Notes under the pieces: model-generated
Told to the model about the DNA's origin: nothing
The model's database searches: none
The model's input: the letters and a program-made list of their open reading frames with translations, nothing else
Made by a program: the position numbers and the translations under genes
Assembly (NCBI GenBank): GCA_038729325.1
Contig: JAVYSG010000003.1
Coordinates: 1-40,784, forward strand
Length of the DNA: 40,784 bases
Direction of reading: 5' to 3'
Origin: UBA509 sp038729325
Lineage (GTDB): Archaea; Thermoplasmatota; Thermoplasmata; Thermoplasmatales; Thermoplasmataceae
In this document: piece after piece, positions 25,244 through 33,598 of the stretch
Layout of the letters: every line of letters starts with the position of its first letter
Position numbering within the stretch: the stretch's first letter is position 1

Positions 25244-25279
25244 ACTATTATCACTTCCAGTTCTCCGTGTTGTACGGTA

Positions 25280-26059
25280 TCAGAGCGGTTTCTCTATAAT
25301 CACAGGGCCGAATGGCTCCGTCTGTGAAAGCTTCAGTTTTCTCTCCCTCATCAGAAAACCGCAGTATACAAAGAATGAGGGCCTGGTGAATTCCGGTGTG
25401 TCCCAAATCTGCTCCAGTGGTATCTCACTCCTGGAATCTGAATTGATGATCTCGCCAACCCTTAGAATCTCACTTTCCGGCTCCTCTGCATGAAGATTTG
25501 ACACTATTTCCTCTATATCGTGAGCCTCTTCCGCCTGATCACGCATGGCGACAGGTTTTCTTCCTCTATTGCCGCTGGCATAGGCCTCCCTCATTGCGTC
25601 CAGAAGCTCCACCAGGAAGACCTTTCTTTTCTCCTGGTGCCGTACTGGCGGAGAGAAGCTTATTTCCACCGGATCATTGAGACGAACCGGCAAAACTTCA
25701 TCCATATCCCCTTCATCATAAGCCGGTTGCTCAGGCTGCAGCCTCCTTTCAATCGAATCCTCAGTTTTCCGGCTCAGTATGCGCCATGCCTGATACATGA
25801 TCAGCCCGGCTGTGCCAAAATCCCTGAAATCATCCGTAACAACATCTGAGAATATTTTTGTAAATGACCGCAGATCGATGTCCCATGGATCTATGCTTCC
25901 ATCGAGGCACATTCTGAAGATTGAAGCAATTGCCTTTTCCACGGGATTTGTGTACTCCCTTACTCCCTGGTCTGAAAGCAGCTCCTGGTAATATGCAGTG
26001 TCTGATTCCAGAAGCGTTCCCTGAACCACTATGCTTTTTACTATCTCATCCTGGTTCAA
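25280..26059 (-). CDS. scpA: segregation and condensation protein ScpA (kleisin)
   Basis: The protein has 259 residues. GTLLESDTAYYQELLSDQGV, then NPVEKAIASIFRMCLDGSID, and PWDIDLRSFTKIFSDVV form the kleisin N-terminal domain (the DPWDIDL motif). A charged variable linker follows, and the C-terminal winged-helix region ends near residue 257. It bridges the two SMC heads. It starts at a TTG that overlaps the smc stop (TTGA) and has a strong GGAGGTG site about 5 nt upstream inside smc, so the two are translationally coupled. No ScpB is found in the window. Confidence 0.88.
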   Translation of the reverse strand: MNQDEIVKSIVVQGTLLESDTAYYQELLSDQGVREYTNPVEKAIASIFRMCLDGSIDPWDIDLRSFTKIFSDVVTDDFRDFGTAGLIMYQAWRILSRKTEDSIERRLQPEQPAYDEGDMDEVLPVRLNDPVEISFSPPVRHQEKRKVFLVELLDAMREAYASGNRGRKPVAMRDQAEEAHDIEEIVSNLHAEEPESEILRVGEIINSDSRSEIPLEQIWDTPEFTRPSFFVYCGFLMRERKLKLSQTEPFGPVIIEKPL

Positions 26060-29000
26060 CTCTGCACCTCCATGTTGCCTGATTCCGGGATAGATTTTTC
26101 AAAAACATCCGTGTTTTCGCCGTCAAAACTTGTTACCACAACCACGTGATCAGCATATTTCAGCATTGCCTTTCTCAGGGACACGGAAAATACCTGGGAT
26201 GTGTTTGAGTTGAGCTTGAACATCTTCCCTACATGCTCAGCGTTTGATCCATCCAGAAACATATCAACCTCATCCAGATAGTAAAGCGGAGACGGATTGA
26301 TTCTCTGCACAGCAAGTATGAATGAAAGTGCAGTGAGGCTTTTTTCCCCACCACTCAGTGCCTCAATCTTTGAAAAACTCTTTCCCTTCGGCTTTGCCCT
26401 GATGAATATTTCGGAATTGAGCGGATCTGATTCGTTGCTCATTTCCAGGCTAGCTTCACCTCCGCCTGATATCTCCCCGTATATTGATTTCATGTTGTCG
26501 TTTATGGCCCCATACATCTCCATGAAAATCTTCTCTTTCTGGTGATTCAGCCTTCCCATCAATATTTCCAGATCTGCTTTTTCCCTGGAAAGGCTGTCCA
26601 TCTCTCTGGAGAGTGCATCAAGATCTGCGGAGACCTGCTGATACTCTGCAACTGCTTTCTGATTTACTGGCCCAAGCTCTACAAGTTCTGAATTTCTTGC
26701 ATCAAGTTCACGCTTTGCCTCCTGGATATACCTCTTATCCGGAAGTATTTCACCTCCAACTTCACCCATCTGCTGTTCCAGATCATTTATCCGTGACTGG
26801 AGGTTCTCAATCTTGAGCCTGGATGAAAGTATGAGATCATTCTTTGTTCCAATTCCTGCCTTTTCAGTTTCTATGCCCTCTTTTATTCGGACAATTTCAG
26901 ATTCATTAACATTTAGTGCGTCCACAATCTCCCTGGATTTCTCTGATATTTCAGCTTCAACCGCTCTGAGTTTTTCAAGATCAGACCTCTGCTGTGCCAG
27001 AGTTCCTGTGGACACTGCCAGATCTGCCTCCAGTTTTATCTTCTCTTCACTGTTTGATCTGATCCTTTCTCTTATTTCCTGGGATTTCTGTCTCATGTGT
27101 GAAATATCGTTTCCTATCTTCACAAGCTCAGCAGAAAAGTCACTCTCCCTTGACCGTAACGATGTGAGTTCTGTCTCGAGCGCATTCTCCTTTTCTGCAA
27201 ATTGAGGCGAAATTTCACGTATCTCATCGAATATTGCCGACTTGTCTGATTCAAGGCGGGAAATCTTCACACGAATCTCCTTTGATTCCCTGTCGTTGCC
27301 GGAAAGTTTCCCATCGACTTCTGAAAGTTTCCTGTTCAGGTCCGAAATCCTCGAACTCAGTTCCTCCAGTTTCGGTTTCCCTTCATCCACCAGTTTTTTC
27401 CACTGCTGGATTTCAGCAGATCTGGACCCCTCGTTCCTTGAAGTTTCCCTCAGCTTCTGTGAGACTTCATCAAATTCTGATTCGACCTGTGGAATTTCAG
27501 CGTTAATTGCATCCAGTTCCGCTGATATTTCCCTTATTTTTGCGGACAGCTCTGAAATCCGTGCATCAAGGTTCTCCTGGGATTTGCCCCTGTCCTGATA
27601 GCCGCCGGTTATTGCACCACTGGCCTCGAATATATCGCCATCCATGGTTACCAGACGAACTCCAACCATATACTTTCTCGCGGTTGGAACATCGCGTACT
27701 ATGACCGTATCCTGGACTGCATACCAGATTATGCCCTCATATTTCTGGTCAAATGTTATTTTCTCAAATACGTATCCCATGGCACCATCTGACGACCTGA
27801 CAGTAATGGCTTTTCCCCTGGGTCTGCCACCGAGAACCTTGTTCAGAGGGAGAAATGTCATTTTACCGGCCCTCTCTCTTTTAAGCAGGTCCAGGCACTG
27901 TTCGGCAACACCGTCATCTTCCACAACAACGGAATTGAGCCTCGCTCCGGCTGCTGCCTCTATTGCCGGCCTGAATTCTTCAGGAAATGTTACCAGTTCC
28001 CTTATGGTTCCGTGTATTCCCTGTATTTTATTCTGATTCCTGGCACCAAGGATTGTCGCGACTGCACGGTTTGCAGATCCGGATCTTGACGAAATCTGTG
28101 ATTGAAGTTGTGTGTGCTCTCTCCCGGCTGCATTGAGTTCTGACTGCAGAACGTCCTTTCTTTTTCGAAGTTCTTCCAGCCTTCGCTTCAGATCATAGTA
28201 CCTGAATGACAGTTTCTCAGTGTTTTCCTTTGAACTGCCAGCATCTTTCTCAATTTCCTTAAGACGCCAGGCAGCGTCCCTGACCTGAAACTCGAGGTCC
28301 TTCTTTTTTTCCTCAAGTGTACCCAGTTCCCCAACAACACCCGAACGTTCTGCCTGTATCCTGTCCCTTTCCTCCATCAGATGATCGATCTGCCCGTTAA
28401 GTTCCCTGATAGTGCTGTCTTTCTCCTTTATGTCCTCCTGCTTTTTCAGGATTTCAGTGGAACTTCGACTGTTCTTATCCCGGATTGATTTCAGTTCCTG
28501 AGAAATTCTGCTCATTTTAGAACGTATTTCCTCAAGAGTTCTGCTGTTTTCATCCATATTGGCTTGAAGCCATTCCAGGCTTCTTGAGGTCTTTTCCAGT
28601 TCCCTGCTGTCCTCTTCCACCTGGTCGGAGAGATTCCTGATTCTCTCCTGGCCGTTTTCCACCCTTATTCCGGTCTCGGCTATTGTGACACGCTGGTTTT
28701 CAATCTGCTCCCTGATCTCACGCAGTTGAGAATTGCCTGAGACTTCCAGTTTCTGCTTCAGGTCTCCGTTCTCATCCTCCAGGGATTTAAGTTGCTGATT
28801 CATGCCAGTGATCCGGGATTCAATGCCAACTATCTCCTGCATGAGCTGGTCGATGTTTCTTGAATGTGAGGCAACTTCCCTCTGCATGCCTTCCTTTTCG
28901 ATGTTAAGAATAGTCATTCGGAGGTTCCTTATTGCTGATGAAAGCTTCTCATACCTTTCTGCCACATCTTTCTCGGCCTCAAGATCCTGTCTGCGCTTCC

Positions 29001-29604
29001 TTGTCTGGTCGAGGAGAACCTCCAGTCGTCCCAGGTTCTCGTTTATGGAGAGTATATCACCCTGCGCCTTCTCTATCTGTACATCAAAGCTTTCTATTCC
29101 CGAGATGGATTCCAGGAGCTTTCTCCGCTCAAAACCCGTCATCTTTACAATGTTGTTGATATCTCCCTGAAGAACAAAACTGTATGAGTCAAGGTAAATA
29201 TGCAGGGAATCCAGGAGATCGGCCACATCCGAATGCCTCACTCTCTGGCCGTTTATATAATAATTGGACTTGTAACCCTCCATTTCGGCTACCAGTTCCC
29301 GTTTGAGGACTACCTTCCTGTCTTCGGGAGTCTTCTCGGGATCTTCAGTATCCAGTGTTACCGTAACGCTGCAATAATCTCTGTTGCGTTTCTCGTCAGA
29401 TGATTTGTGAATCAGATCGCCCAGTCTTTCTGCCCTTACTGCCTTTGATGATCTTGTGCCCAGAACGAACAGGAGCGAATCGCCAATGTTGCTCTTTCCA
29501 CTGCCATTGGGGCCACTTATCACAGTGAACCCTTTTCTGAACACTATTCTCTTCCTGACTCCGAACGATTTGAAATTATGAAGCTCTAGAGATTCCAGAA
29601 ACAT
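26056..29604 (-). CDS. smc: chromosome segregation protein SMC
   Basis: The protein has 1182 residues from the ATG at 29604. A TTG at 29634 would add 10 residues, but the TATA boxes at 29649-29656 and 29641-29646 put the transcript start downstream of it. MFLESLELHNFKSFG is the canonical SMC opening, ISGPNGSGKSNIGDS is Walker A, and the C-terminal head has EALSGGEKSLTALSF (signature) and PLYYLDEVDMFLDGSNAEHV (Walker B). Two long coiled coils flank the hinge (roughly residues 500-660, with GAITGGYQDRG at its end). With ScpA it forms the condensin complex that organises and segregates chromosomes. It heads the operon. Confidence 0.97.
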   Translation of the reverse strand: MFLESLELHNFKSFGVRKRIVFRKGFTVISGPNGSGKSNIGDSLLFVLGTRSSKAVRAERLGDLIHKSSDEKRNRDYCSVTVTLDTEDPEKTPEDRKVVLKRELVAEMEGYKSNYYINGQRVRHSDVADLLDSLHIYLDSYSFVLQGDINNIVKMTGFERRKLLESISGIESFDVQIEKAQGDILSINENLGRLEVLLDQTRKRRQDLEAEKDVAERYEKLSSAIRNLRMTILNIEKEGMQREVASHSRNIDQLMQEIVGIESRITGMNQQLKSLEDENGDLKQKLEVSGNSQLREIREQIENQRVTIAETGIRVENGQERIRNLSDQVEEDSRELEKTSRSLEWLQANMDENSRTLEEIRSKMSRISQELKSIRDKNSRSSTEILKKQEDIKEKDSTIRELNGQIDHLMEERDRIQAERSGVVGELGTLEEKKKDLEFQVRDAAWRLKEIEKDAGSSKENTEKLSFRYYDLKRRLEELRKRKDVLQSELNAAGREHTQLQSQISSRSGSANRAVATILGARNQNKIQGIHGTIRELVTFPEEFRPAIEAAAGARLNSVVVEDDGVAEQCLDLLKRERAGKMTFLPLNKVLGGRPRGKAITVRSSDGAMGYVFEKITFDQKYEGIIWYAVQDTVIVRDVPTARKYMVGVRLVTMDGDIFEASGAITGGYQDRGKSQENLDARISELSAKIREISAELDAINAEIPQVESEFDEVSQKLRETSRNEGSRSAEIQQWKKLVDEGKPKLEELSSRISDLNRKLSEVDGKLSGNDRESKEIRVKISRLESDKSAIFDEIREISPQFAEKENALETELTSLRSRESDFSAELVKIGNDISHMRQKSQEIRERIRSNSEEKIKLEADLAVSTGTLAQQRSDLEKLRAVEAEISEKSREIVDALNVNESEIVRIKEGIETEKAGIGTKNDLILSSRLKIENLQSRINDLEQQMGEVGGEILPDKRYIQEAKRELDARNSELVELGPVNQKAVAEYQQVSADLDALSREMDSLSREKADLEILMGRLNHQKEKIFMEMYGAINDNMKSIYGEISGGGEASLEMSNESDPLNSEIFIRAKPKGKSFSKIEALSGGEKSLTALSFILAVQRINPSPLYYLDEVDMFLDGSNAEHVGKMFKLNSNTSQVFSVSLRKAMLKYADHVVVVTSFDGENTDVFEKSIPESGNMEVQS

Positions 29605-29640
29605 ATTTCCATCTGTCTGACAGTTGTCATTCAATTAACT

Positions 29641-29657
29641 TATAAACCTATATAAAT
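29641..29657 (-). promoter_or_regulatory. promoter of the smc operon
   Basis: Read on the minus strand, ATTTATATA (29657-29649) and TTTATA (29646-29641) are TATA-like. They place the transcript start between about 29616 and 29628, downstream of the TTG at 29634 and upstream of the ATG at 29604. Confidence 0.6.
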
Positions 29658-29705
29658 ATTATTGTTCAATAAAAAGATAAAAGCTGGACTGAAGGAATCT
29701 GAGAA

Positions 29706-30461
29706 TTACTGTTTACGCTGCGCGAATCTGGCGGGCTTTTTCTCCAGGAATGCTGAAATCCCCGCCTTCCGGTCAGGATGGTCAAATGACCTTGCAAAGT
29801 ATTCAGCTTCCATGGAGTACATGTCATCGGGCCTTGATCTGACCAGGTGCTTTACAAACTTGAGGGACTGAATTGGTTTTGATGCAAAATCAACTGCAAT
29901 TTCCATGGATTTCCCCAGATAATCTTCGGTGATGTAATTTACAATACCCATTGACATGGCTTCCTGCGCGCTGAACCTGAGACCTCTTCCAATGAGATCC
30001 ATGGCCCTTGCCTCACCTGCAATCTTTGTAAGCCGTTGTGTCCCCCCAAAACCCGGAAGAATGCCCAGCGTGATTTCAGGCAGGCCAAAGATCGTTGAAG
30101 GATGGGCCACCCTCATATCGCATGCCAGTGCGAGCTCAAAACCCCCACCAAGTGCAAATCCATGAATGGCGGCAATTATGGGTCTGGGATAAGAATTGAA
30201 AAAATTCATTATTTCATGACCTTTCATTGCAAAACTGTAGGCTTTCGCGGAATCTATATCCATGAATCCCCTTATATCTGCACCGGCCGAGAACGCCTTG
30301 TTAGATCCAGTTATTACTATTATCCTTTCTCCGGAATTGTTTACTGCATCCTGTATTTCAGAAAGAAGGTCTATGGTTATTGGATTCAGAGGATTTTCTC
30401 TCTTTATTGTGACCGTCCGGACCAGATCCGTGTCTTCTATTCCTATTTCCCTGTATACCAT
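29706..30461 (-). CDS. enoyl-CoA hydratase/isomerase family protein
   Basis: The protein has about 251 residues from the ATG at 30461. A GTG at 30470 and an ATG at 30467 are also in frame, but GGTGAT at 30471-30466 is a ribosome binding site that fits the ATG at 30461. SAGADIRGF and HGFALGGGFELALACDMRVA form the oxyanion hole and the first catalytic Glu, and FGLPEITLGILPGFGGTQRL has the second Glu. Both glutamates are kept, so it should hydrate 2-enoyl-CoA. It is the third gene of a thiolase/dehydrogenase/hydratase operon acting in fatty-acid or C4-CoA beta-oxidation or the reverse. Confidence 0.92.
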   Translation of the reverse strand: MVYREIGIEDTDLVRTVTIKRENPLNPITIDLLSEIQDAVNNSGERIIVITGSNKAFSAGADIRGFMDIDSAKAYSFAMKGHEIMNFFNSYPRPIIAAIHGFALGGGFELALACDMRVAHPSTIFGLPEITLGILPGFGGTQRLTKIAGEARAMDLIGRGLRFSAQEAMSMGIVNYITEDYLGKSMEIAVDFASKPIQSLKFVKHLVRSRPDDMYSMEAEYFARSFDHPDRKAGISAFLEKKPARFAQRKQ

Positions 30462-30470
30462 CTTCATCAC

Positions 30471-31307
30471 CTAATATTTGTAAAATCCCTCGCCTGTTTT
30501 CCTTCCGAGCTTTCTTGCGTTTACCAGATTCCTGAGAGTGACCGGTGCTTTGAATCTGGGGTCGCCATATTCGTGGTAAAGTACTTCCATTATGTCCAGA
30601 GTTACGTCAAGCCCGATAAAATCTGCAAGCTCCAGCGGTCCCATGGGATGGTTCATTCCAAGCTTCATTGTTTTGTCTATGTCATTCTTTGTGGCTACGC
30701 CTTCCTCAAGGACCAGAATTGCCTCCCTGATCATGGGCATAAGTACCCTGTTTGAAATAAAACCTGGAAAGTCCTGGGAAATCACCGGATCCTTACCCAG
30801 AGCCCTGACAATCTCAAAGGTCTTCCTCACAAGGCTCTCGGGAGTCCTCTCTCCCTTCACAATCTCCACAAGCTTCATTACCGGTACAGGATTGAAGAAA
30901 TGTATCCCGATAAATCTTTCCGGGTAAGTTACAGAACTTGAAAGCTGGTTAATTGATATTGACGAGGTGTTTGTGCCTATTATGGCATCTCTTCTTGCAA
31001 TCTGGCTTATCTGAGCAAGAAGTGTTTCCTTAGTTTCCACCTTTTCAATGGCGGCCTCCACAAATATATCTGAATCTGAGCCTTCTGACAGGTCCTGAGA
31101 TGAAACGATTCTCTGCATTATGGTGCTGATGTCCTCCTTGATCTCCCCCTTGCGGGCAAGCCTCTCAAGCGATGACCTGATGCCGGAAGTTGCGTCTTCC
31201 AGTGCCTTGGGATAGATATCGGTCATTATAACACTGTTACCAGCCTGTGCAAACACCTGTGCTATACCGCGTCCCATGGTACCGGCACCGATTACCATCG
31301 CCTTCAT
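30471..31307 (-). CDS. 3-hydroxyacyl-CoA (3-hydroxybutyryl-CoA) dehydrogenase
   Basis: The protein has 278 residues. MVIGAGTMGRGIAQVFAQAG is the NAD-binding Rossmann loop, NTSSISI and ERFIGIHFFNPVPVMKLVEI contain the catalytic His (IHFFNP) and Glu, PGFISNRVLMPMIREAI and MNHPMGPLELADFIGLD form the helical dimerisation domain. It oxidises 3-hydroxyacyl-CoA to 3-oxoacyl-CoA with NAD, probably on C4 substrates given its short single-domain form. Its ATG overlaps the thiolase stop (ATGA), and the hydratase follows with no gap, so all three genes are one transcript. Confidence 0.95.
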   Translation of the reverse strand: MKAMVIGAGTMGRGIAQVFAQAGNSVIMTDIYPKALEDATSGIRSSLERLARKGEIKEDISTIMQRIVSSQDLSEGSDSDIFVEAAIEKVETKETLLAQISQIARRDAIIGTNTSSISINQLSSSVTYPERFIGIHFFNPVPVMKLVEIVKGERTPESLVRKTFEIVRALGKDPVISQDFPGFISNRVLMPMIREAILVLEEGVATKNDIDKTMKLGMNHPMGPLELADFIGLDVTLDIMEVLYHEYGDPRFKAPVTLRNLVNARKLGRKTGEGFYKY

Positions 31308-32470
31308 TCAACCATCTCCAGGGAGAGAGAGTGTGCACCACCGCCTCCGTGGCAGATTGTTGCCAGTCCATGCTTCAGTTTTCTCTCCCTCAGGGCATTT
31401 ATAAGAGTGACTATAATTCTTGATCCGCTGTTTCCAAGTGGATGTCCTATGGCTGTGGCTCCCCCATTGACATTAAATCTGTCCATGTCTATATTCAGTT
31501 CTTTCCTCACCACAAGTGATGCAACAGAGAACGCCTCATTGTGCTCAACAAGATCGAAATATGATATATCCTTCCCCAGTTTCCTGAGCAGTTCCCTTGT
31601 GGCTGGAATTGGCGCCTCGACAAAGTCTCTTGGATTCAGTGATGCCTGAGTGAACCCAGTAATCTCGGCAACCGGCTTTAGACCGTACTCCCTCACTGCG
31701 CTCTCCGACGCAAGGAGAAGAGCGGACGCACCATCGCTAAGCTGTGATGAATTTCCTGCTGTAAGAACTCCATTCTTTGCAAATGCTGAATTCAGGGCCC
31801 CAAGTGATTCCATGGTTGTTTTCCTGATGCCTTCATCCACGGAAAGTTCAGGCATCTGTATGGTTTCTTTCTGGAACTCCCCTCTGTCCCAAGCCTTTTT
31901 TGCCAGCTCCTGGCTCCTCAAGGCAAATTCGTCGGCCTCTTTCCTGGTTATTCCAAATTTCCTCGCAGACTGTTCAGCCGAGAAGCCCATGTGCTCATGG
32001 TAGAAAGCGTCAATCAGACCATCATAGAGCATGGAATCCTCAAACTTGAGCTCACGGTTCAAAAGTTGCTTTACTCCCCAGCGTGCGTAAGACGGCATCA
32101 GTAGGGGTGTTCCGCTCATGCTCTCCATGCCTCCCGCAACAACAATTTCCTTCTCACCAAGCATTATTTCTCGGGAGGCGGACTCAACAGCAAGCATGCC
32201 GGAAGCACAGACAGTATTCACAGTATACTTTATCACGCCATCGGGCAAGCCAGCCAGAGTTGATGCCTGACCGGCGGGATTCTGACCAACACCGGCCTCA
32301 ATCACATTTCCCATGACAACTTCCTGAATCTCACTGGGCTTAAGCCCCGAATCTGCCACAACAGCAGCCACTGCACGTGATCCCAGTTCTGGAGCGGTCA
32401 CAGCGGCAAGAGATTTCCCAAATTTGCCTATGGGTGTCCTCTTATATGAAATTACAAAAACCTTCTCCAT
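31304..32470 (-). CDS. acetyl-CoA acetyltransferase (thiolase)
   Basis: The protein has 388 residues from the ATG at 32470. A TTG at 32479 is also open, but a TATA-like TATTATTTATT near 32494-32504 predicts a transcript start at about 32473. NTVCASGMLAVE holds the nucleophile cysteine, NVNGGATAIGHPLGNSGSR the catalytic His, and ATICHGGGGAHSLSLEMVE the second cysteine and glycine loop. It makes or cleaves acetoacetyl-CoA. First gene of the operon with the dehydrogenase and hydratase. Acyl-CoA dehydrogenase and acyl-CoA ligase genes are not in the window, so a complete beta-oxidation set is not shown. Confidence 0.95.
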   Translation of the reverse strand: MEKVFVISYKRTPIGKFGKSLAAVTAPELGSRAVAAVVADSGLKPSEIQEVVMGNVIEAGVGQNPAGQASTLAGLPDGVIKYTVNTVCASGMLAVESASREIMLGEKEIVVAGGMESMSGTPLLMPSYARWGVKQLLNRELKFEDSMLYDGLIDAFYHEHMGFSAEQSARKFGITRKEADEFALRSQELAKKAWDRGEFQKETIQMPELSVDEGIRKTTMESLGALNSAFAKNGVLTAGNSSQLSDGASALLLASESAVREYGLKPVAEITGFTQASLNPRDFVEAPIPATRELLRKLGKDISYFDLVEHNEAFSVASLVVRKELNIDMDRFNVNGGATAIGHPLGNSGSRIIVTLINALRERKLKHGLATICHGGGGAHSLSLEMVE

Positions 32471-32523
32471 ATCTATCAATGGAGTATGGGCAGAATAAAT
32501 AATAGGTTTCCGAAATAGATGGA

Positions 32524-32754
32524 TCAGCTGACTATGGTGCCTTCCTCTATTTCCTTCTTGGTTCTCGTTTCTTTCTTGATAACATATCTGGTAACATATC
32601 CGGCTACCAGGTTGAGTGTCCTTTTTGACACATCATTTGTTGAACTCTTTATGGATTCCCTATTCTGGTTGAAATCCGAGTTGAAAACCCCGGGGTTCTT
32701 GTTAACAAGGTCTTCAGCGATTCGTTTTATGTTTGACGGTCTTATGCTTCCCAT
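32524..32754 (-). CDS. rps17e: 30S ribosomal protein eS17
   Basis: This 76-residue protein opens MGSIRPSNIKRIAEDLVNKN and continues PGVFNSDFNQNRESI and SKRTLNLVAGYVTRYV. The pattern G.IRP..IKRIAEDL, F..DF..N...., SKR..N..AGY.TR is that of archaeal/eukaryal S17e. It is slightly longer than usual because of a charged C-terminal tail. A TATA box ATATAAAA (32778-32785, minus-strand TTTTATAT) lies about 27 nt upstream of the ATG, which gives an almost leaderless mRNA. Confidence 0.93.
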   Translation of the reverse strand: MGSIRPSNIKRIAEDLVNKNPGVFNSDFNQNRESIKSSTNDVSKRTLNLVAGYVTRYVIKKETRTKKEIEEGTIVS

Positions 32755-32877
32755 AGGTTCTATGTGATGCCGCAGGCATATAAAATCATTATGACCTGTC
32801 CCATGTTTCGGCTTTAGCCCTGAATAAGTGCCCGGGCAAAGACTTCTTAGGATATATCCGGCTCAGTCCAATGCCAT

Positions 32878-33539
32878 TTATGGAGGGACAACAAGAACAG
32901 GAATCTGGCTCAATTTAATAATTTCTGAACTAACTGAACCCAGGAGAACCTTGCTGAGTCCTGATAATTTCCTTGTTCCTGTGATTATCAGATCAACTCC
33001 CCGCTCCACTGCTGCTCCCGTCATGGATCTGGCTATCTGTTCTCCGGGTGCATCCAGCTTGAGAAAAGTAGCATTCACATTCTGGTTTTCCAGCAGATCT
33101 TTAGCTGCATTAAGTATGGCTTCAGAAGTGGCATCATTTCGCTCGTACATTGAAGGTGGAACATAAGCGTCGAAATTCGGTCCTGCACCGACGATGAGTG
33201 GAGCGACATAGCAGATAATGAATTCATCAGCGATTGGCTTCATTTTGAGCGCAAAAGCCAGAGCCTTCTTGGAGGCTTCAGAGTTGTCGAATGCTATTAN
33301 NNNNNNNNNNNNNNNNNNNNNNNNNNNNNNNNNNNNNNNNNNNNNNNNNNNNNNNNNNNNNNNNNNNNNNNNNNNNNNNNNNNNNNNNNNNNNNNNNNNA
33401 AATTCGGTCCTGCACCGACGATGAGTGGAGCGACATAGCAGATAATGAATTCATCAGCGATTGGCTTCATTTTGAGCGCAAAAGCCAGAGCCTTCTTGGA
33501 GGCTTCAGAGTTGTCGAATGCTATTAATATCTTCACCAT
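32878..33539 (-). CDS. universal stress protein UspA family (split by a false assembly gap)
   Basis: Two open frames flank 100 N, but the sequence 33173-33299 is repeated exactly at 33400-33526. Removing the N run and one copy leaves 435 bp, a clean 144-residue protein from the ATG at 33539 to the stop at 32878. MVKILIAFDNSEASKKALAF is the Usp opening, and LIITGTRKLSGLSKVLLGSV contains the ATP-loop G(x)nGS, although a Lys replaces the second Gly of the usual motif. The C-terminal strand is IPVLVVPP. It is a small cytoplasmic dimer, possibly nucleotide-binding, of unknown client. A TATA-like AAAATATTT lies at about 33562-33570. Confidence 0.88.
33300..33399. other. 100-N assembly gap flanked by a 127-bp exact overlap
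   Basis: The 127 bases before the N run (33173-33299) and the 127 bases after it (33400-33526) are identical. 127 is the largest k-mer used by common short-read assemblers. The two contigs therefore overlap and nothing is missing. The gap is an artefact of scaffolding. Confidence 0.9.
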
Positions 33540-33598
33540 TATCTATAGCATTGTCATGTGAAATATTTTTCGGTGATGACTGTTAAGCTGTTAAGTTA

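Noticed and set aside
26200..29400. Many open frames of 65 to 130 codons on the plus strand
   Set aside because: They lie opposite smc, are Ser/Phe/Leu-rich and carry no motif. They are shadows of the antisense coil-coding strand.
29706..32470. Complete fatty-acid beta-oxidation operon
   Set aside because: Only thiolase, dehydrogenase and hydratase are present. No acyl-CoA dehydrogenase or ligase is in the window, so direction and substrate remain open.
33173..33526. Tandem duplication of the UspA start
   Set aside because: The copies are identical over exactly 127 bp around a 100-N placeholder, which is the mark of a k-mer overlap between contigs.
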